Source of the DNA: Xylophilus sp. Leaf220
Lineage (GTDB): Bacteria > Pseudomonadota > Gammaproteobacteria > Burkholderiales > Burkholderiaceae_C
Direction of reading: 5' to 3'
DNA: 64,000 nt
Assembly: GCF_001421705.1 (NCBI RefSeq)
Contig: NZ_LMKO01000023.1
Location: forward strand, 106,638 to 170,637
Part shown: piece after piece, positions 29,651 through 38,819 of the stretch
Layout: each line of letters opens with the position of its first letter
How positions within the stretch are numbered: position 1 is the stretch's first letter
The notes under the pieces: model-generated
What the model was told of the DNA's origin: nothing
What the model saw: the letters and a program-made list of their open reading frames with translations, nothing else
Databases searched by the model: none
Translations under genes and position numbers: made by a program

Positions 29651-31348
29651 TCAGTAGCTGCCGACGGCGCGTTCGATCTCGTCGACCGTCGTCTCGCCGG
29701 CCAGCACGCGGCGCCGCGAGAGTTCGAGGATCGGCCGCAGGCCGCCGCGCTCGGCGATCTCGCGCAGCGCGCCGCGCGGCTCGTCGGCGGCGATCGCATC
29801 GGCCAGGTCGCGCTGCACGATCATCATTTCGTAGACCGGCAGACGGCCGAGGAAGCCGGTGCCGCGGCAGTGCCTGCAGCCCACGCCGTGGAACAGGTGC
29901 GTCGTGGCGTCGCCCAGCCAGCGCCGTTCGTCCTCGGTGGCCTCGCGCTCCGTACGGCAGTCCGGGCAGATGCGCCGCACCAGCCGCTGGTTGATCACCG
30001 CCACCAGGTTCTCGGCGATGGTGTCGGCATCGACGCCCAGCAGCTTGAGCCGCGGCACCACGCCGAAGATGCCGCCGACGTGCAGCGTGGACAGCACCAG
30101 GTGGCCGGTGGAGGACGCGTCGAGCGCGGCGCGCGCCGTCTCGCCGTCGCGGATCTCGCCGACCAGGATGATGTCGGGGTCGTGCCGCAGGAAGTGGCGC
30201 ATCGCGGTGGCGAAGTCGTAGCCGGCGCGCCGGTTCACCTCGGTCTGGCAGGCCACCGGCACCCGGTACTCGACCGGGTCCTCCACCGTGACCACGTTGC
30301 GCTCGACCACCGGCTGCATCCGCAGCGCGGCATGCAGGGTAGTGCTCTTGCCCGAACCGGTGGGGCCGGTGATCAGGATCAGTCCGTGCGGCCGGGCGAA
30401 GACCTTGGTCATGCGCTGCACGTCCTCGGCCAGGAAGCCCAGGTCCTCCAGCTTGTCGAGGTCGCCGCGCTCGGGCAGCAGGCGCATCACCATGCGCTCG
30501 CCCTGCTCCGAGATCAGCGTGGAGACACGCACGGTGTAGGCGGCCTCCAGCACGGTGGCGGTGAAGCTGCCGTCCTGCGGCAGCCGCTGCTCGCTCGCGT
30601 CCATCTCGGCCTGCAGCTTGACGAAGCTCACCAGCCGGTCGAGCGCGCGCGATAGCGCGAACATCGGCCGCATCACCCCGTCGATCCGCATCAGCACGGT
30701 GCTGCTGCGGCCGGTGGGCGCGATGTGAATGTCGGTGGCGCGCTCTCGCACGCCCAGGTGCAGCACGTAGTCGAGCAGCCGCGCGGGGCTGTAGGCGCGG
30801 TCGACGTCGGCCTCGAGCCGGCGCACCTCGCTCGCGATCAGCTTGTCGGCGGGGTTGTCGGCGAAGTAGTAGTGCTGCTGGGTGGCGCGCGCCACCTTGT
30901 CGAACTCGCCCTGCAGGAAGCGCACGCCCATGCCGATGCGGCGGTCGACCACGTCGGCCACGGTACGGGGATCGGCGTCTCCCAGCACCACCTCCACCAC
31001 CGCACCTTCGCGGCGCAGCGGCAGGAAGGCATGGGTGAGGCAGACGTTGCGGTTGAAGGCACCGGCCACGTCCGGATCGGGCGCCGCCAGGTCTGCCACC
31101 TCCACGAAAGGTATGCCGCGTTGGCGCGACAGGTAGCGGGCGATGTCCTTGCCGCTGGCGAAGCCCAGCTCCATCAGCAGCCGGCCCAGCGGCACGTTCT
31201 CGATCTTCTGCTTGTGCAGCGCGTACTCGACCACCACCGGCGTCACCACGCCGTCGGCGATCAACTGCTCGCCGATCAGCAACGCCGCGCCGGGGTCGGC
31301 CGACAGCAGGCCGTCATTCATGGCGGGCGCCGGGAGCGGGGGCTGCAT
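29651..31348 (-). CDS. mshE: Pilus assembly ATPase (MshE/PilB/GspE family)
   Basis: 565 residues. The N-terminal MshEN/GspE-N domain (about 25-160) contains the LGRLLMELG...RQRGIPFVEV pattern that in MshE and some PilB proteins binds c-di-GMP. The core has Walker A GPTGSGKST (328-336), Asp box VTVEDPVE, Walker B DIILVGEIRD with the catalytic Glu, and His box HVGG. The zinc site is CPDC (461-464) and CRHC (491-494), as in extension ATPases; retraction ATPases lack it. ATG 31348 follows TGGAG by 7 bases and overlaps the upstream gene by 35 bases; a second ATG nine codons later has no RBS. Confidence 0.94.
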   Translation of the reverse strand: MQPPLPAPAMNDGLLSADPGAALLIGEQLIADGVVTPVVVEYALHKQKIENVPLGRLLMELGFASGKDIARYLSRQRGIPFVEVADLAAPDPDVAGAFNRNVCLTHAFLPLRREGAVVEVVLGDADPRTVADVVDRRIGMGVRFLQGEFDKVARATQQHYYFADNPADKLIASEVRRLEADVDRAYSPARLLDYVLHLGVRERATDIHIAPTGRSSTVLMRIDGVMRPMFALSRALDRLVSFVKLQAEMDASEQRLPQDGSFTATVLEAAYTVRVSTLISEQGERMVMRLLPERGDLDKLEDLGFLAEDVQRMTKVFARPHGLILITGPTGSGKSTTLHAALRMQPVVERNVVTVEDPVEYRVPVACQTEVNRRAGYDFATAMRHFLRHDPDIILVGEIRDGETARAALDASSTGHLVLSTLHVGGIFGVVPRLKLLGVDADTIAENLVAVINQRLVRRICPDCRTEREATEDERRWLGDATTHLFHGVGCRHCRGTGFLGRLPVYEMMIVQRDLADAIAADEPRGALREIAERGGLRPILELSRRRVLAGETTVDEIERAVGSY

Positions 31349-32849
31349 TCATCTTCTCCAGAAGCATGTAGGTCAATTCATCCGGCACCGGCGTCGCGGG
31401 CAGTCCCAGCGCGGTCTGAAACACGGCCAACGCGGTCACCGTCTGCGGGCCGTAGAAGCCGTCGACCTGGCCCGGTTCCAGCACCCCCTGCTGCACCAGC
31501 GCCTTCTGCAAGGCCAGGCTGGCAGGGGATGCGGCGGTGGTGCCGAAGGCCGCCTTGTCGAGCGTGTCGCGCCACAGTGCCCAGTGCTGCGTACCCCGCT
31601 CGAAGAGGCACAGCCCGGCGGCGGACCGCAGGCGCGGCACCGCGGCGGCCGGCAGCGCCCGCCCGACCATCGGCCGGTCGCCCGGCTCGGCGGCGACGGT
31701 CGCCAGGCAGCGCTGCTCGGCACCCGCTGCGCCCGACGCCGCCGGCACCGCCTGCGCCGACGCCGCAGCCGCGACAGCAGGCGCCGCGGCTGCGGCCGCT
31801 GGCGGAACGTCGGCGGGCTGCGCCGCCGCCGACGAGGCCACGGCCGCGCCGTCGGGCCCGGGCTCGGCGACCGCACCACCGACCGGCGCAACCTGCGCGA
31901 CCGCCGCCTGCCGCGCCGCCGGCAACTTCGCCGTCGGCCACACATAGGCCGCGCCCACGCCCAGGGCCATCAACCCCAGCCCGCCCATCGCCAGCGCGGC
32001 GCGCCAGCCGGGACGCCCGCGTGCCGACGGAGCGCCGACCGCCACGTCGTCCAGCGCCGCCCGGAGCAACGCACCGTCGATGGTGCCGCCACCGTGCGAG
32101 GCCAGGCCGTACATGCAACGGTCCAGCACCAGGTGGATGCGGCGCAGGTTGCCCTGCGTGGCACGGTGCAGCAGCCGCGCCGCCCGCGGCTGCAGCGCGA
32201 TGCGGCCGGACGCGCCCGCCGCGGACACCCGCATCTCGAAGTAGCGCACCACTTGGTCGACCTCCAGGCCCACGAGACGCGCATGCTTCACGACGCGGCT
32301 CTTCAACTGGCGCAGGTCCTGGCCGTCGAGCAGTGTCTCCAGTTCGGGCTGGCCCGCCAGCACGATCTGCAGCAGCTTTTCCTGGCCGGTCTCCAGGTTG
32401 CACAGCAGGCGCACCAGCTCCAGCGAGGCCGGCTGCAGGTTCTGCGCATCGTCGATCACCAGCAGGCAGGTCCTGCCGGCGCGGTGTTCGGCCAGCAGGA
32501 AACGGTTGAGCCGCGCCAGCGCCTCGTCCATGTCGTCGGTCGGCTCCAGCCCGAAATCGCGCAGGATCGCCGACAGCAGCGCCTCGCGCTGCAGAAAGGT
32601 GTTGAACACCAGCGCCGAGCGCACCTCGTCCGGCGGCAGCGTGTCGAGCAGGCGCCGCACGAAGGTGCTCTTGCCCAGGCCCACTTCGCCGGTCAGCAGC
32701 ACGAAGCCCTTGCGCGCCTGGATGCAGTGCAGCACTTCGGCGAACTGCTCCTGCAGGTCCTCGGTGAAGAAGTACGCGCTCGCGTCGGGGGTGGGCGGGA
32801 ACGGATTGCGCGTCAATCCCAGCCGGGCATGGAGAGCGGCGAGCGACAT
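31314..32849 (-). CDS. mshM: MshM/ExeA-type AAA ATPase with peptidoglycan-binding domain
   Basis: 511 residues. N-terminal AAA domain with NPFPPTPD start typical of ExeA/MshM, Walker A GEVGLGKST (54-62) and Walker B LLVIDDAQNL (about 129). A single membrane helix (about 290-310) separates it from an Ala/Pro-rich linker and a C-terminal peptidoglycan-binding domain (about 440-495, LQKALVQQGVLEPGQVDGFYGPQTVTALAVFQ). In aeromonad type II secretion, ExeA remodels peptidoglycan so that the secretin can assemble; the same is inferred here for MshL. It starts inside the stop of the TPR gene (TGATG). Confidence 0.92.
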   Translation of the reverse strand: MSLAALHARLGLTRNPFPPTPDASAYFFTEDLQEQFAEVLHCIQARKGFVLLTGEVGLGKSTFVRRLLDTLPPDEVRSALVFNTFLQREALLSAILRDFGLEPTDDMDEALARLNRFLLAEHRAGRTCLLVIDDAQNLQPASLELVRLLCNLETGQEKLLQIVLAGQPELETLLDGQDLRQLKSRVVKHARLVGLEVDQVVRYFEMRVSAAGASGRIALQPRAARLLHRATQGNLRRIHLVLDRCMYGLASHGGGTIDGALLRAALDDVAVGAPSARGRPGWRAALAMGGLGLMALGVGAAYVWPTAKLPAARQAAVAQVAPVGGAVAEPGPDGAAVASSAAAQPADVPPAAAAAAPAVAAAASAQAVPAASGAAGAEQRCLATVAAEPGDRPMVGRALPAAAVPRLRSAAGLCLFERGTQHWALWRDTLDKAAFGTTAASPASLALQKALVQQGVLEPGQVDGFYGPQTVTALAVFQTALGLPATPVPDELTYMLLEKMNAAPAPGARHE

Positions 32850-33784
32850 CAGGGCTTCGCCCGGAAGCCGGCCAGGGCGGACTTCAGGCTCTCCGATTCG
32901 GGATGCGCCCGCACGCCGTCGGCCAGGATCTGGCGCGCGACCTCTGTGCGCTGGCGCCGGGATTCGATGCCGGCCAGGTTGATGCTGGCCTCCTCGTCGC
33001 CCGGCAACCGCTCCAGGATGTCCTGGTAGTGGCGGGCCGCACCGTCGGTGTCGCCCCGGGCCATGGCGTACCAGCCCTCGGCCCGCAGCAACGACACGCT
33101 GCTGCGGGGAAGGTCCTGGCGCAGCGCCATCAGGTGCTGCTCGGCCGCGGGCAGGTCGTTGTCGCGCATGGTCTGCAGGAAGAGACCGAAGCGCTTCTCG
33201 ACCGGAATCGCCGCTGTCGCTGCGACCGGCCGGACGGCCGGCACGGACGCGGGCGCCCGTGCGGGGGCGGCTGCAGGCGCGGCTGCGCGCGGGCGCAGCG
33301 CCGGTGGGCGTGCGACGGGATCGGTACGCGGCACCAGCGCCGCATCGGCCAGCCGCACCGGCGCGGCCATCGCAGCGGGCGCAGTCGAAGCCGGCGCCAC
33401 CGGCGCGGCGGGCTGTACGGCGGTGGCAAGCGGGGCTGCCGCTGTTGCAGGCACGGCGGTATCGGACGTGCGCGCCGTTTCGCCTACCGTAGGAACAGCG
33501 ACCGCGGCGGCCGGCAAGGTGGCCGCTGCCGCGGTCGCCATCATCGGTGCGGGCGCCGCCACGGCGGCGGGCATGCCGATCGCGCCGAGTTGCGGACCGC
33601 CCCGCAGCGACTGCCAGGCCGCGTAGCCCGCACCGGCCAGCGCCAGCGCCGCCACGACGGCCAGCAGCGGGCCCCGGCCGCGGCCGTTGCGCCGCGGCGC
33701 GGCAAAGACGCGCGGTGCCAGCGCGGCAGCGCCGGTCGCCAGCGGGGGGTCCATGTCCCGCAGGGCCTGGTGGATGAGGCTCAT
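32849..33784 (-). CDS. mshN: MshN-like TPR protein
   Basis: 311 residues. Starts MSLIHQALRDMD, the conserved N-terminus of MshN-type proteins, followed by one membrane helix (about 38-58), a long Ala/Pro/Thr-rich periplasmic linker (60-205) and two to three TPR units (about 205-305). It probably helps assemble or pilot the secretin. Overlaps the secretin stop by four bases (ATGA). The linker is low complexity, so only its ends are informative. Confidence 0.85.
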   Translation of the reverse strand: MSLIHQALRDMDPPLATGAAALAPRVFAAPRRNGRGRGPLLAVVAALALAGAGYAAWQSLRGGPQLGAIGMPAAVAAPAPMMATAAAATLPAAAVAVPTVGETARTSDTAVPATAAAPLATAVQPAAPVAPASTAPAAMAAPVRLADAALVPRTDPVARPPALRPRAAAPAAAPARAPASVPAVRPVAATAAIPVEKRFGLFLQTMRDNDLPAAEQHLMALRQDLPRSSVSLLRAEGWYAMARGDTDGAARHYQDILERLPGDEEASINLAGIESRRQRTEVARQILADGVRAHPESESLKSALAGFRAKP

Positions 33785-35565
33785 AGCTTGCGTACCCGCA
33801 TCACGATCACCAGTTCGCGGCTGGCGTGGGTGTCGGCCTGGTTGCCCACCAGCTTGCCGAAGAGCGGCACGTCGGAGACGCCCGGCGCGCCCCGGTCGCG
33901 ATTGGTGGTGCGCTGGTCGATCAGGCCACCCACCACCACCACGTCGCCGTCGCCCACGTTGAGGGTGGTCGTCAGCCCTTTGTAGTTCACCACCGGCAGC
34001 GTCACCCGGTTGGTGGAGTTGACCTGCACCAGCGCCAGGCTGGCGGCGTCCACCTCGCTCTGCATCGGGTTGATCATCAGCTCGATGCGGCCGTCGTCGC
34101 GCATGAAGGGCAGCACGCCCACCATCACGCCAGAGAACACCGAATCGGTCTGCACGTCCGAGGTGGTGGTGCTGGCACCGCCGCCGGGCACGATCTGCGT
34201 CGAGGACGAGCGCGACACGTAGCGGATGCTGCTGCCCACCGACAGCAGGGCCGGCGTGCCGTTGCGCACCTGCACGTTGGGGTTGGAAAGCACCTTGAGG
34301 TTGCCGAAGGAGCGCAGCGCGTTCAGCACCACGCTCGACGTGCTGCCCTGGTAGCCCACGCCGAGCGCCGGGCCGGCCAGGCTGCCGATCAGGGCCGAGG
34401 GCAGCGTCACCGTACGGGCCAGCGCCGCGCCGGTGTTGGGTATGCCCGCCGCGATCTCGGAGAGCGAGATCGGCGAGGTCCCGAAGCCCGCGGCCAGGCG
34501 GCCGCGCAGGATGCTCCAGTCGACGCCGAATTCGTAGCTGTCGGAGAGCTGCACGTCGATCAGCTGCGCCTCGATATAGACCTGCTGGCGGAGCATGCCC
34601 TGCACCTTGGTGAGCATCTTCTCCACCGCGCGCATCTTGGCGGGTCGGGCCTTCACGTAGAGCGTGCCGGTCATGCGGTTGACGCTGTAGCCGGAATCCA
34701 GGCCCGTGCCTTCGGCCAGGTCCGCACTGAAGGGCGCCGCGGCCGGAACGGCGGCGACGCCGCCCGGCGCGACGACGACCGGCGCTGTGGTTTGTACCGT
34801 CGACTGTGCGGCACCCCGCCGCGCGTCGTCGCCCAGGATGACCTTCAGGTTGTTCTCGATTTCCTGGTAGGGGTCGGACTTGGAGCCGCCGCTGCCGCTG
34901 ATCGACAGGTTGCCGCGCAGGGCGTTGGAACTGCCGCCACCGCCGCCGGAGCCGCCCGTCGAGTTGCCGAACACGTTGCCGCCGGAGGACAGGTCCAGCG
35001 CGGTGTTGCTGTTGAGGAAATCGAGCGAGAAGAACTTCTCCTCGTTGAGCGTGACGCGCAGCGTGTTGCCCTGGATCTCGCCCGATACGTTGTAGGAGCG
35101 CAGCACTTCGTTGAAGGCCTCGCGCAGCGAGACCTCCCGCAGGTACATGTCCGACAGCTGGCCGGTGCGCACCACCGCCGGGTCGACGATCAGGTTGATC
35201 CGGGCGCTGTCGGCGAAGGCGGCCAGGACCTGGCTGATCGACGCCCGCGACATCGCCACCGTGATGACCTTGCCTTCGAGCGGGTCGAACTTGGGCGCGA
35301 CCGGTGCGATCTCGGGCGCGAGGGCGGTCTGTCGCAGCTGCTGGTTCAGCGCGAACTGGTGGGCCATCAGCTTCTGCGATTCGGCCACCATCTGCTCGCG
35401 CAGCTTGTCGGCCGTCTGGTAGTCGGTCGGCGGCAGGCTCTGCAGGCTGCGGGGCGGCGGGCCGCTGGTGCAGCCGGCCAGGATCGCGGCGGCGGCGAGG
35501 GCCAGCGAGGCGCGGCCGGAGCGACGGCGGTGCGGCGAAGCGAGGAAGAGCATGTCGGTTTCCAT
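33781..35565 (-). CDS. mshL: Pilus outer-membrane secretin (MshL/PilQ/GspD family)
   Basis: 594 residues. Lipoprotein leader ending LAGC (Cys32). N-domains follow (about 95-175, VITVAMSRASISQVLAAFADSARINLIV), then a Gly/Ser-rich linker (about 203-240), a further ring-building region and the secretin core (about 325-590) with VYIEAQLIDVQLSDSYEFGVDW, LSNPNVQVRNGTPALLSVG and VVVVGGLIDQRTT. It makes the multimeric outer-membrane gate of the pilus. Two ATGs (35565 and 35553) are possible; the first is seven bases after the stop of the preceding prepilin. Confidence 0.93.
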   Translation of the reverse strand: METDMLFLASPHRRRSGRASLALAAAAILAGCTSGPPPRSLQSLPPTDYQTADKLREQMVAESQKLMAHQFALNQQLRQTALAPEIAPVAPKFDPLEGKVITVAMSRASISQVLAAFADSARINLIVDPAVVRTGQLSDMYLREVSLREAFNEVLRSYNVSGEIQGNTLRVTLNEEKFFSLDFLNSNTALDLSSGGNVFGNSTGGSGGGGGSSNALRGNLSISGSGGSKSDPYQEIENNLKVILGDDARRGAAQSTVQTTAPVVVAPGGVAAVPAAAPFSADLAEGTGLDSGYSVNRMTGTLYVKARPAKMRAVEKMLTKVQGMLRQQVYIEAQLIDVQLSDSYEFGVDWSILRGRLAAGFGTSPISLSEIAAGIPNTGAALARTVTLPSALIGSLAGPALGVGYQGSTSSVVLNALRSFGNLKVLSNPNVQVRNGTPALLSVGSSIRYVSRSSSTQIVPGGGASTTTSDVQTDSVFSGVMVGVLPFMRDDGRIELMINPMQSEVDAASLALVQVNSTNRVTLPVVNYKGLTTTLNVGDGDVVVVGGLIDQRTTNRDRGAPGVSDVPLFGKLVGNQADTHASRELVIVMRVRKL

Positions 35566-35572
35566 ATCTGGT

Positions 35573-36337
35573 CTAGGGCGCGCGCGCGCCGAGCCACCCG
35601 GTGAGGGCCGCGAGCGATTCGGCGGCCACGACGTCGTCGCGGACGGCGGTCATGGCGGTGCCGGGGGTGGAGGCGCAGGCGGTGCCGACGGCGTGCGGCG
35701 CATCGAAGCGGTTGCCGTCGTCGCTGCGGTCTTCGAGCGGCACGACGACGAAGAAGGCCGGGTGCGACCGCACATTGGCGGCGCAGTCGACCGAGCCGTC
35801 GGTACCGTCGTTGCCGGTCAGCCGCGCGTGGGCCGGCGAAACCGCCTGGTTGCCGGCGATCACCAGGCCTGCCATCAGGTCCCGTGCGTTGCGGTAGCCC
35901 GGCGTGCCGGCGGCATCGCCGGTGCGCTCGGTCGCGACCGCCAGGTCGGCGTCGCCGCCGGCAGCCGCGCTGTTGCGGTAGACGCCGTAGGCGGCGTGCC
36001 ATGCGTCGGCCGGCACGTCCAGCCCCAGGCTGCGGTAGGGCAGCCAGCCGCCTTCGGTGCCGGGGGTGCACACGCCCGCGGCATCGCCTTCCCAGCCGGT
36101 GCCGCTGCTGTCGGGGCACGGAAGCCGGCCGTTGCGCAGCGCGAAGGCCCGCAGCGCCTCGCGCAGGCTCTCGGCCGACTGGGTGGCGCGGTCGCGGTCG
36201 CGCAGCGCGCCGGTGTTGTCGTAGCTGCCGGCGACGGCCCAGCCCAGCAGTCCCAGAACCACCAGGACGACGCTGAGCTCGACGAGCGAGAAACCGCTCG
36301 GCCGGTGCGCGCCGCGCCTGCCGCCCGTGGCCGTCAC
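35573..36337 (-). CDS. RLPCP-family prepilin, short member
   Basis: 254 residues. RPSG|FSLVELSVVLVVLGLLGW (G15/F16) is the prepilin signal. It carries the same domain as the three large prepilins (RLPCPDSSG, a second Cys, GGWLPYRSLGLDVP, YGVYRN) but lacks the hydrophobic segment and coiled coil, so it shows the basic size of the family. Four cysteines are present. Start is GTG 36337, overlapping the upstream stop as GTGA. Probably a minor pilin. Confidence 0.87.
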   Translation of the reverse strand: MTATGGRRGAHRPSGFSLVELSVVLVVLGLLGWAVAGSYDNTGALRDRDRATQSAESLREALRAFALRNGRLPCPDSSGTGWEGDAAGVCTPGTEGGWLPYRSLGLDVPADAWHAAYGVYRNSAAAGGDADLAVATERTGDAAGTPGYRNARDLMAGLVIAGNQAVSPAHARLTGNDGTDGSVDCAANVRSHPAFFVVVPLEDRSDDGNRFDAPHAVGTACASTPGTAMTAVRDDVVAAESLAALTGWLGARAP

Positions 36338-36957
36338 CGGGCCGCTCCGGCCGCCGGCACCACGTTCGTCGCCATGCTTGCCTGCAGGCGTTGCATCTCG
36401 GCCAACCGGGTCTGGAGCTGGGCCGGCGTTTCGGCGGTCGGCGCCGCGGCCAGGGTCTGCATCTCTTTGGCCAATTGCTGGATGCGCTCGGTCCGCGCGA
36501 GGTTGTCGCGAACCGCCTGAAGGTTCACGCCCGCCACCACGTCGCTGCCCTGGTTCTTCTGCAGATCGGCCAGCACCGCATCGACTTCGCGGACGCTGGG
36601 CTGTCCCGACGTCGCGAGCGCCTGCAGGCGGCTCTGGATCTCTTCCAGGGTCGGTGCGCCCGGGCGCCCGACGGCCACGGGCGGCGTCGCCGGCATGCCG
36701 GTCGAGGGACGTTCGCCGCCCGGCGCATTCCAGGGTGCGGCCGGCAGATCGGAACCTGCGCGACCCGTCACCGTGCCGGAAGCGGCACCCGCGCCCGGCG
36801 CGGGCATGGCCGGCACGGTGGCGGGGGCCGACACCACAGGCGCCGAAGGCGCCGGCCGACCGGCGTCGGCCGCGGATTCGCTCCGCATCAGCAATACGGC
36901 GCCCAGCGCCAGCGCGACCACGCCGACCGCCGCACCCACCAGAATTCCCCTGTTCAT
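36334..36957 (-). CDS. Pilus operon protein, one membrane helix and Pro/Ala linker
   Basis: 207 residues. One N-terminal membrane helix (about 5-24), then a Pro/Ala/Gly-rich linker to about 105 and a helical, Gln-rich C-terminal region (about 105-195) with LEEIQSRLQAL, IQQLAKEMQTL and LQTRLAEMQRLQ that should form a coiled coil. I find no named family. Position among MshI/J/K-like genes suggests an inner-membrane alignment-complex part. Overlaps both neighbours by four bases. Confidence 0.78.
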   Translation of the reverse strand: MNRGILVGAAVGVVALALGAVLLMRSESAADAGRPAPSAPVVSAPATVPAMPAPGAGAASGTVTGRAGSDLPAAPWNAPGGERPSTGMPATPPVAVGRPGAPTLEEIQSRLQALATSGQPSVREVDAVLADLQKNQGSDVVAGVNLQAVRDNLARTERIQQLAKEMQTLAAAPTAETPAQLQTRLAEMQRLQASMATNVVPAAGAAR

Positions 36958-37523
36958 GGCGCGTCTCCCCGCAGTGGCGACGGCGCATCGAACTGCTGGC
37001 GCGCCGTGGTGGCGTCGGGCGCGCCCAGGGAGCGCAGCGTGCCCACGCGCAGCCGATCGACCGGCACCGAGAGGGTCTGCCGGCCGCTGGCCTCGCGGAC
37101 CACGACCTGGTCGCGCTCGATCTTCACGACCCGGCCGCCACCGGCCAGGCGCGCGCCCTGGCGCACCAGCTGGTCGTCGATCACGGCGACGAATTCGTTG
37201 CCCTGCTGCACCAGCATCGTGACGGTGCGCAGCGGCATCGTCGGCCCAACGGCACCGGGCGTGCCCAGCGCCGGCAACGCGACCAGCGGACGTTCGGCGA
37301 CCGGCGCCAGCGTGCGCATGCGGTCGTTGATCCGGCCGATGGCGTCCAGCGTCACCGCGACCTGCTGCCGGTCGGTCACGGCACGGGCGGGCAGTGCCTT
37401 GAGCTCGACCAGGGGGACCCGTGCCTGCGGCGCCCGCTGGTTCAGCAAGGTGTAGACGCCGACGAGGCCCCAGCCCAGCAGCGCGACGGCCAGGGCATTG
37501 AGCGTGAGCGCTGCGTACTTCAT
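36954..37523 (-). CDS. MshK/PilP/GspC-like periplasmic protein
   Basis: 189 residues. N-terminal membrane helix (about 5-26), then a small beta-domain (about 110-170) with ERDQVVVREASGRQTLSVPVDRLRVG, like the end of the PilP/GspC homology region that links the inner-membrane complex to the secretin. Similarity is judged from size, topology and place in the operon more than from sequence. ATG at 37523 lies 15 bases after the upstream stop. Confidence 0.75.
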   Translation of the reverse strand: MKYAALTLNALAVALLGWGLVGVYTLLNQRAPQARVPLVELKALPARAVTDRQQVAVTLDAIGRINDRMRTLAPVAERPLVALPALGTPGAVGPTMPLRTVTMLVQQGNEFVAVIDDQLVRQGARLAGGGRVVKIERDQVVVREASGRQTLSVPVDRLRVGTLRSLGAPDATTARQQFDAPSPLRGDAP

Positions 37524-37538
37524 GGATGTGTCATTTCT

Positions 37539-38819
37539 TCAGCTGCGCGCAGCGGGAGCCGCGACCAGGCGGTACGAGAAGGCGCCGGGCGCCGCGTCGA
37601 GCGCATTGACCGGCACGGCCGTCCAGCCGGCCGCGCGCAGGCTGGACAGCAGCCGGCCGATGGCGCCCACCCCGCCGCCTTCGCTCACACCGTCGACCTG
37701 GAAGCCGCGCTCGGTGCTGCCCGTCACGCCGTTGTCGAGGCGCAGCCGCTGGATGCGGATGCCCGGGCCGGCCGCGTCGCGCAGCAGGGCCAGCATCGGC
37801 ACCGGGTCGTAGCGGGCGCCGTCGCCCAGCTTGCGGGCCAGGTCGGCCACCGGGGCGAAACCCTGGGGTATTTCGGCGGCGTTGACCGCGGCGACGCGCG
37901 CTTCGAGCGCCGCGGCTTCGCGGCGGCTCTCGGCCGTGCTCGCGCGTTCGGCCCGGGCCTCTCCCTGCACGTAGAAGCCGAGCACCCCCAGGCCGAGCGC
38001 GAGGATGCCGGTGACGGTGGCCACGCCGGCGACGAGCCGCTCGCTCCACCAGGCCAGGCGCGCCACCGGCGGGTTCACCGCCGCCCGCGCACCCGCCCGG
38101 TCGACCAGGGCCGGCAGCGTGGAGGCGTCGGGGCCGAAGGAGGTGGCCGCGAGCGGTTCGGCGGGCACGTCGGCCAGCGAGGTCCACTGCTCGGCGAGCC
38201 GTGCGTCCTGCGCGGCATCGGCGGCGAGCAGGCTGGCCCACTCCAGCGGACGTTCGATGCCCTTGGCGATCTCGGGGCGGGCAATGCCCACCAGCACGCG
38301 CACGGCCGCCTGCAGGTCGTCGTCGCTGCGACCCAGCGCGTTGGCGCTGAGATAGTGCAGGCCCGCCTTGGACTGGCCGAAGAAATGCAGGGTGCGGCCG
38401 GACCGCACGATGCGCGCATGGCCGCTGCCCACCCTGGCCGCGAGCAGGGCGCCCAGCGGCAGGACGATGCAATGGTCGCGCTGCTGCGACGACCACTGCA
38501 GCATGCGCTGCCAGGTCTCGAGCGGCACCACCGTGTGGAAGGTCTGCAGGCCCTTGCGCAAGGCCTGGACCCGGTGCACCACCACATGGGCGGCACCGTC
38601 GGTCAGGCCTTCGGCACGGGCGCGCTTCTCGATCAGCGCGGCGGCATAGGCCGGCTTGCCGCCGTCGAAGCGGTAGCTGCCCATCGGCGCCTCGTCGAAA
38701 TCCGTGACGACGATCGCCGGCGCGTCAAGCACCGGGAACGCCACGGCGTCGGTCAGCACGCCGCCGCGCAGTTGCCGCCACCCGTCGCGGGTGACGAGGA
38801 GAATGTTGTCGGTGCTCAT
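37539..38819 (-). CDS. MshI-like inner-membrane assembly protein (PilM/PilN-type topology)
   Basis: 426 residues. A cytosolic N-terminal domain (about 1-250), one membrane helix (about 262-284, VAGVATVTGILALGLGVLGFYV) and a periplasmic part with a coiled coil (AESRREAAALEARVAAVNA) and a ferredoxin-like end domain (about 330-420). This GspL/MshI layout fits the arm that connects the ATPase to the PilN/PilO complex. I see no actin-type ATP motif, so the cytosolic part is diverged. Start overlaps the upstream stop by four bases. Confidence 0.78.
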   Translation of the reverse strand: MSTDNILLVTRDGWRQLRGGVLTDAVAFPVLDAPAIVVTDFDEAPMGSYRFDGGKPAYAAALIEKRARAEGLTDGAAHVVVHRVQALRKGLQTFHTVVPLETWQRMLQWSSQQRDHCIVLPLGALLAARVGSGHARIVRSGRTLHFFGQSKAGLHYLSANALGRSDDDLQAAVRVLVGIARPEIAKGIERPLEWASLLAADAAQDARLAEQWTSLADVPAEPLAATSFGPDASTLPALVDRAGARAAVNPPVARLAWWSERLVAGVATVTGILALGLGVLGFYVQGEARAERASTAESRREAAALEARVAAVNAAEIPQGFAPVADLARKLGDGARYDPVPMLALLRDAAGPGIRIQRLRLDNGVTGSTERGFQVDGVSEGGGVGAIGRLLSSLRAAGWTAVPVNALDAAPGAFSYRLVAAPAARS

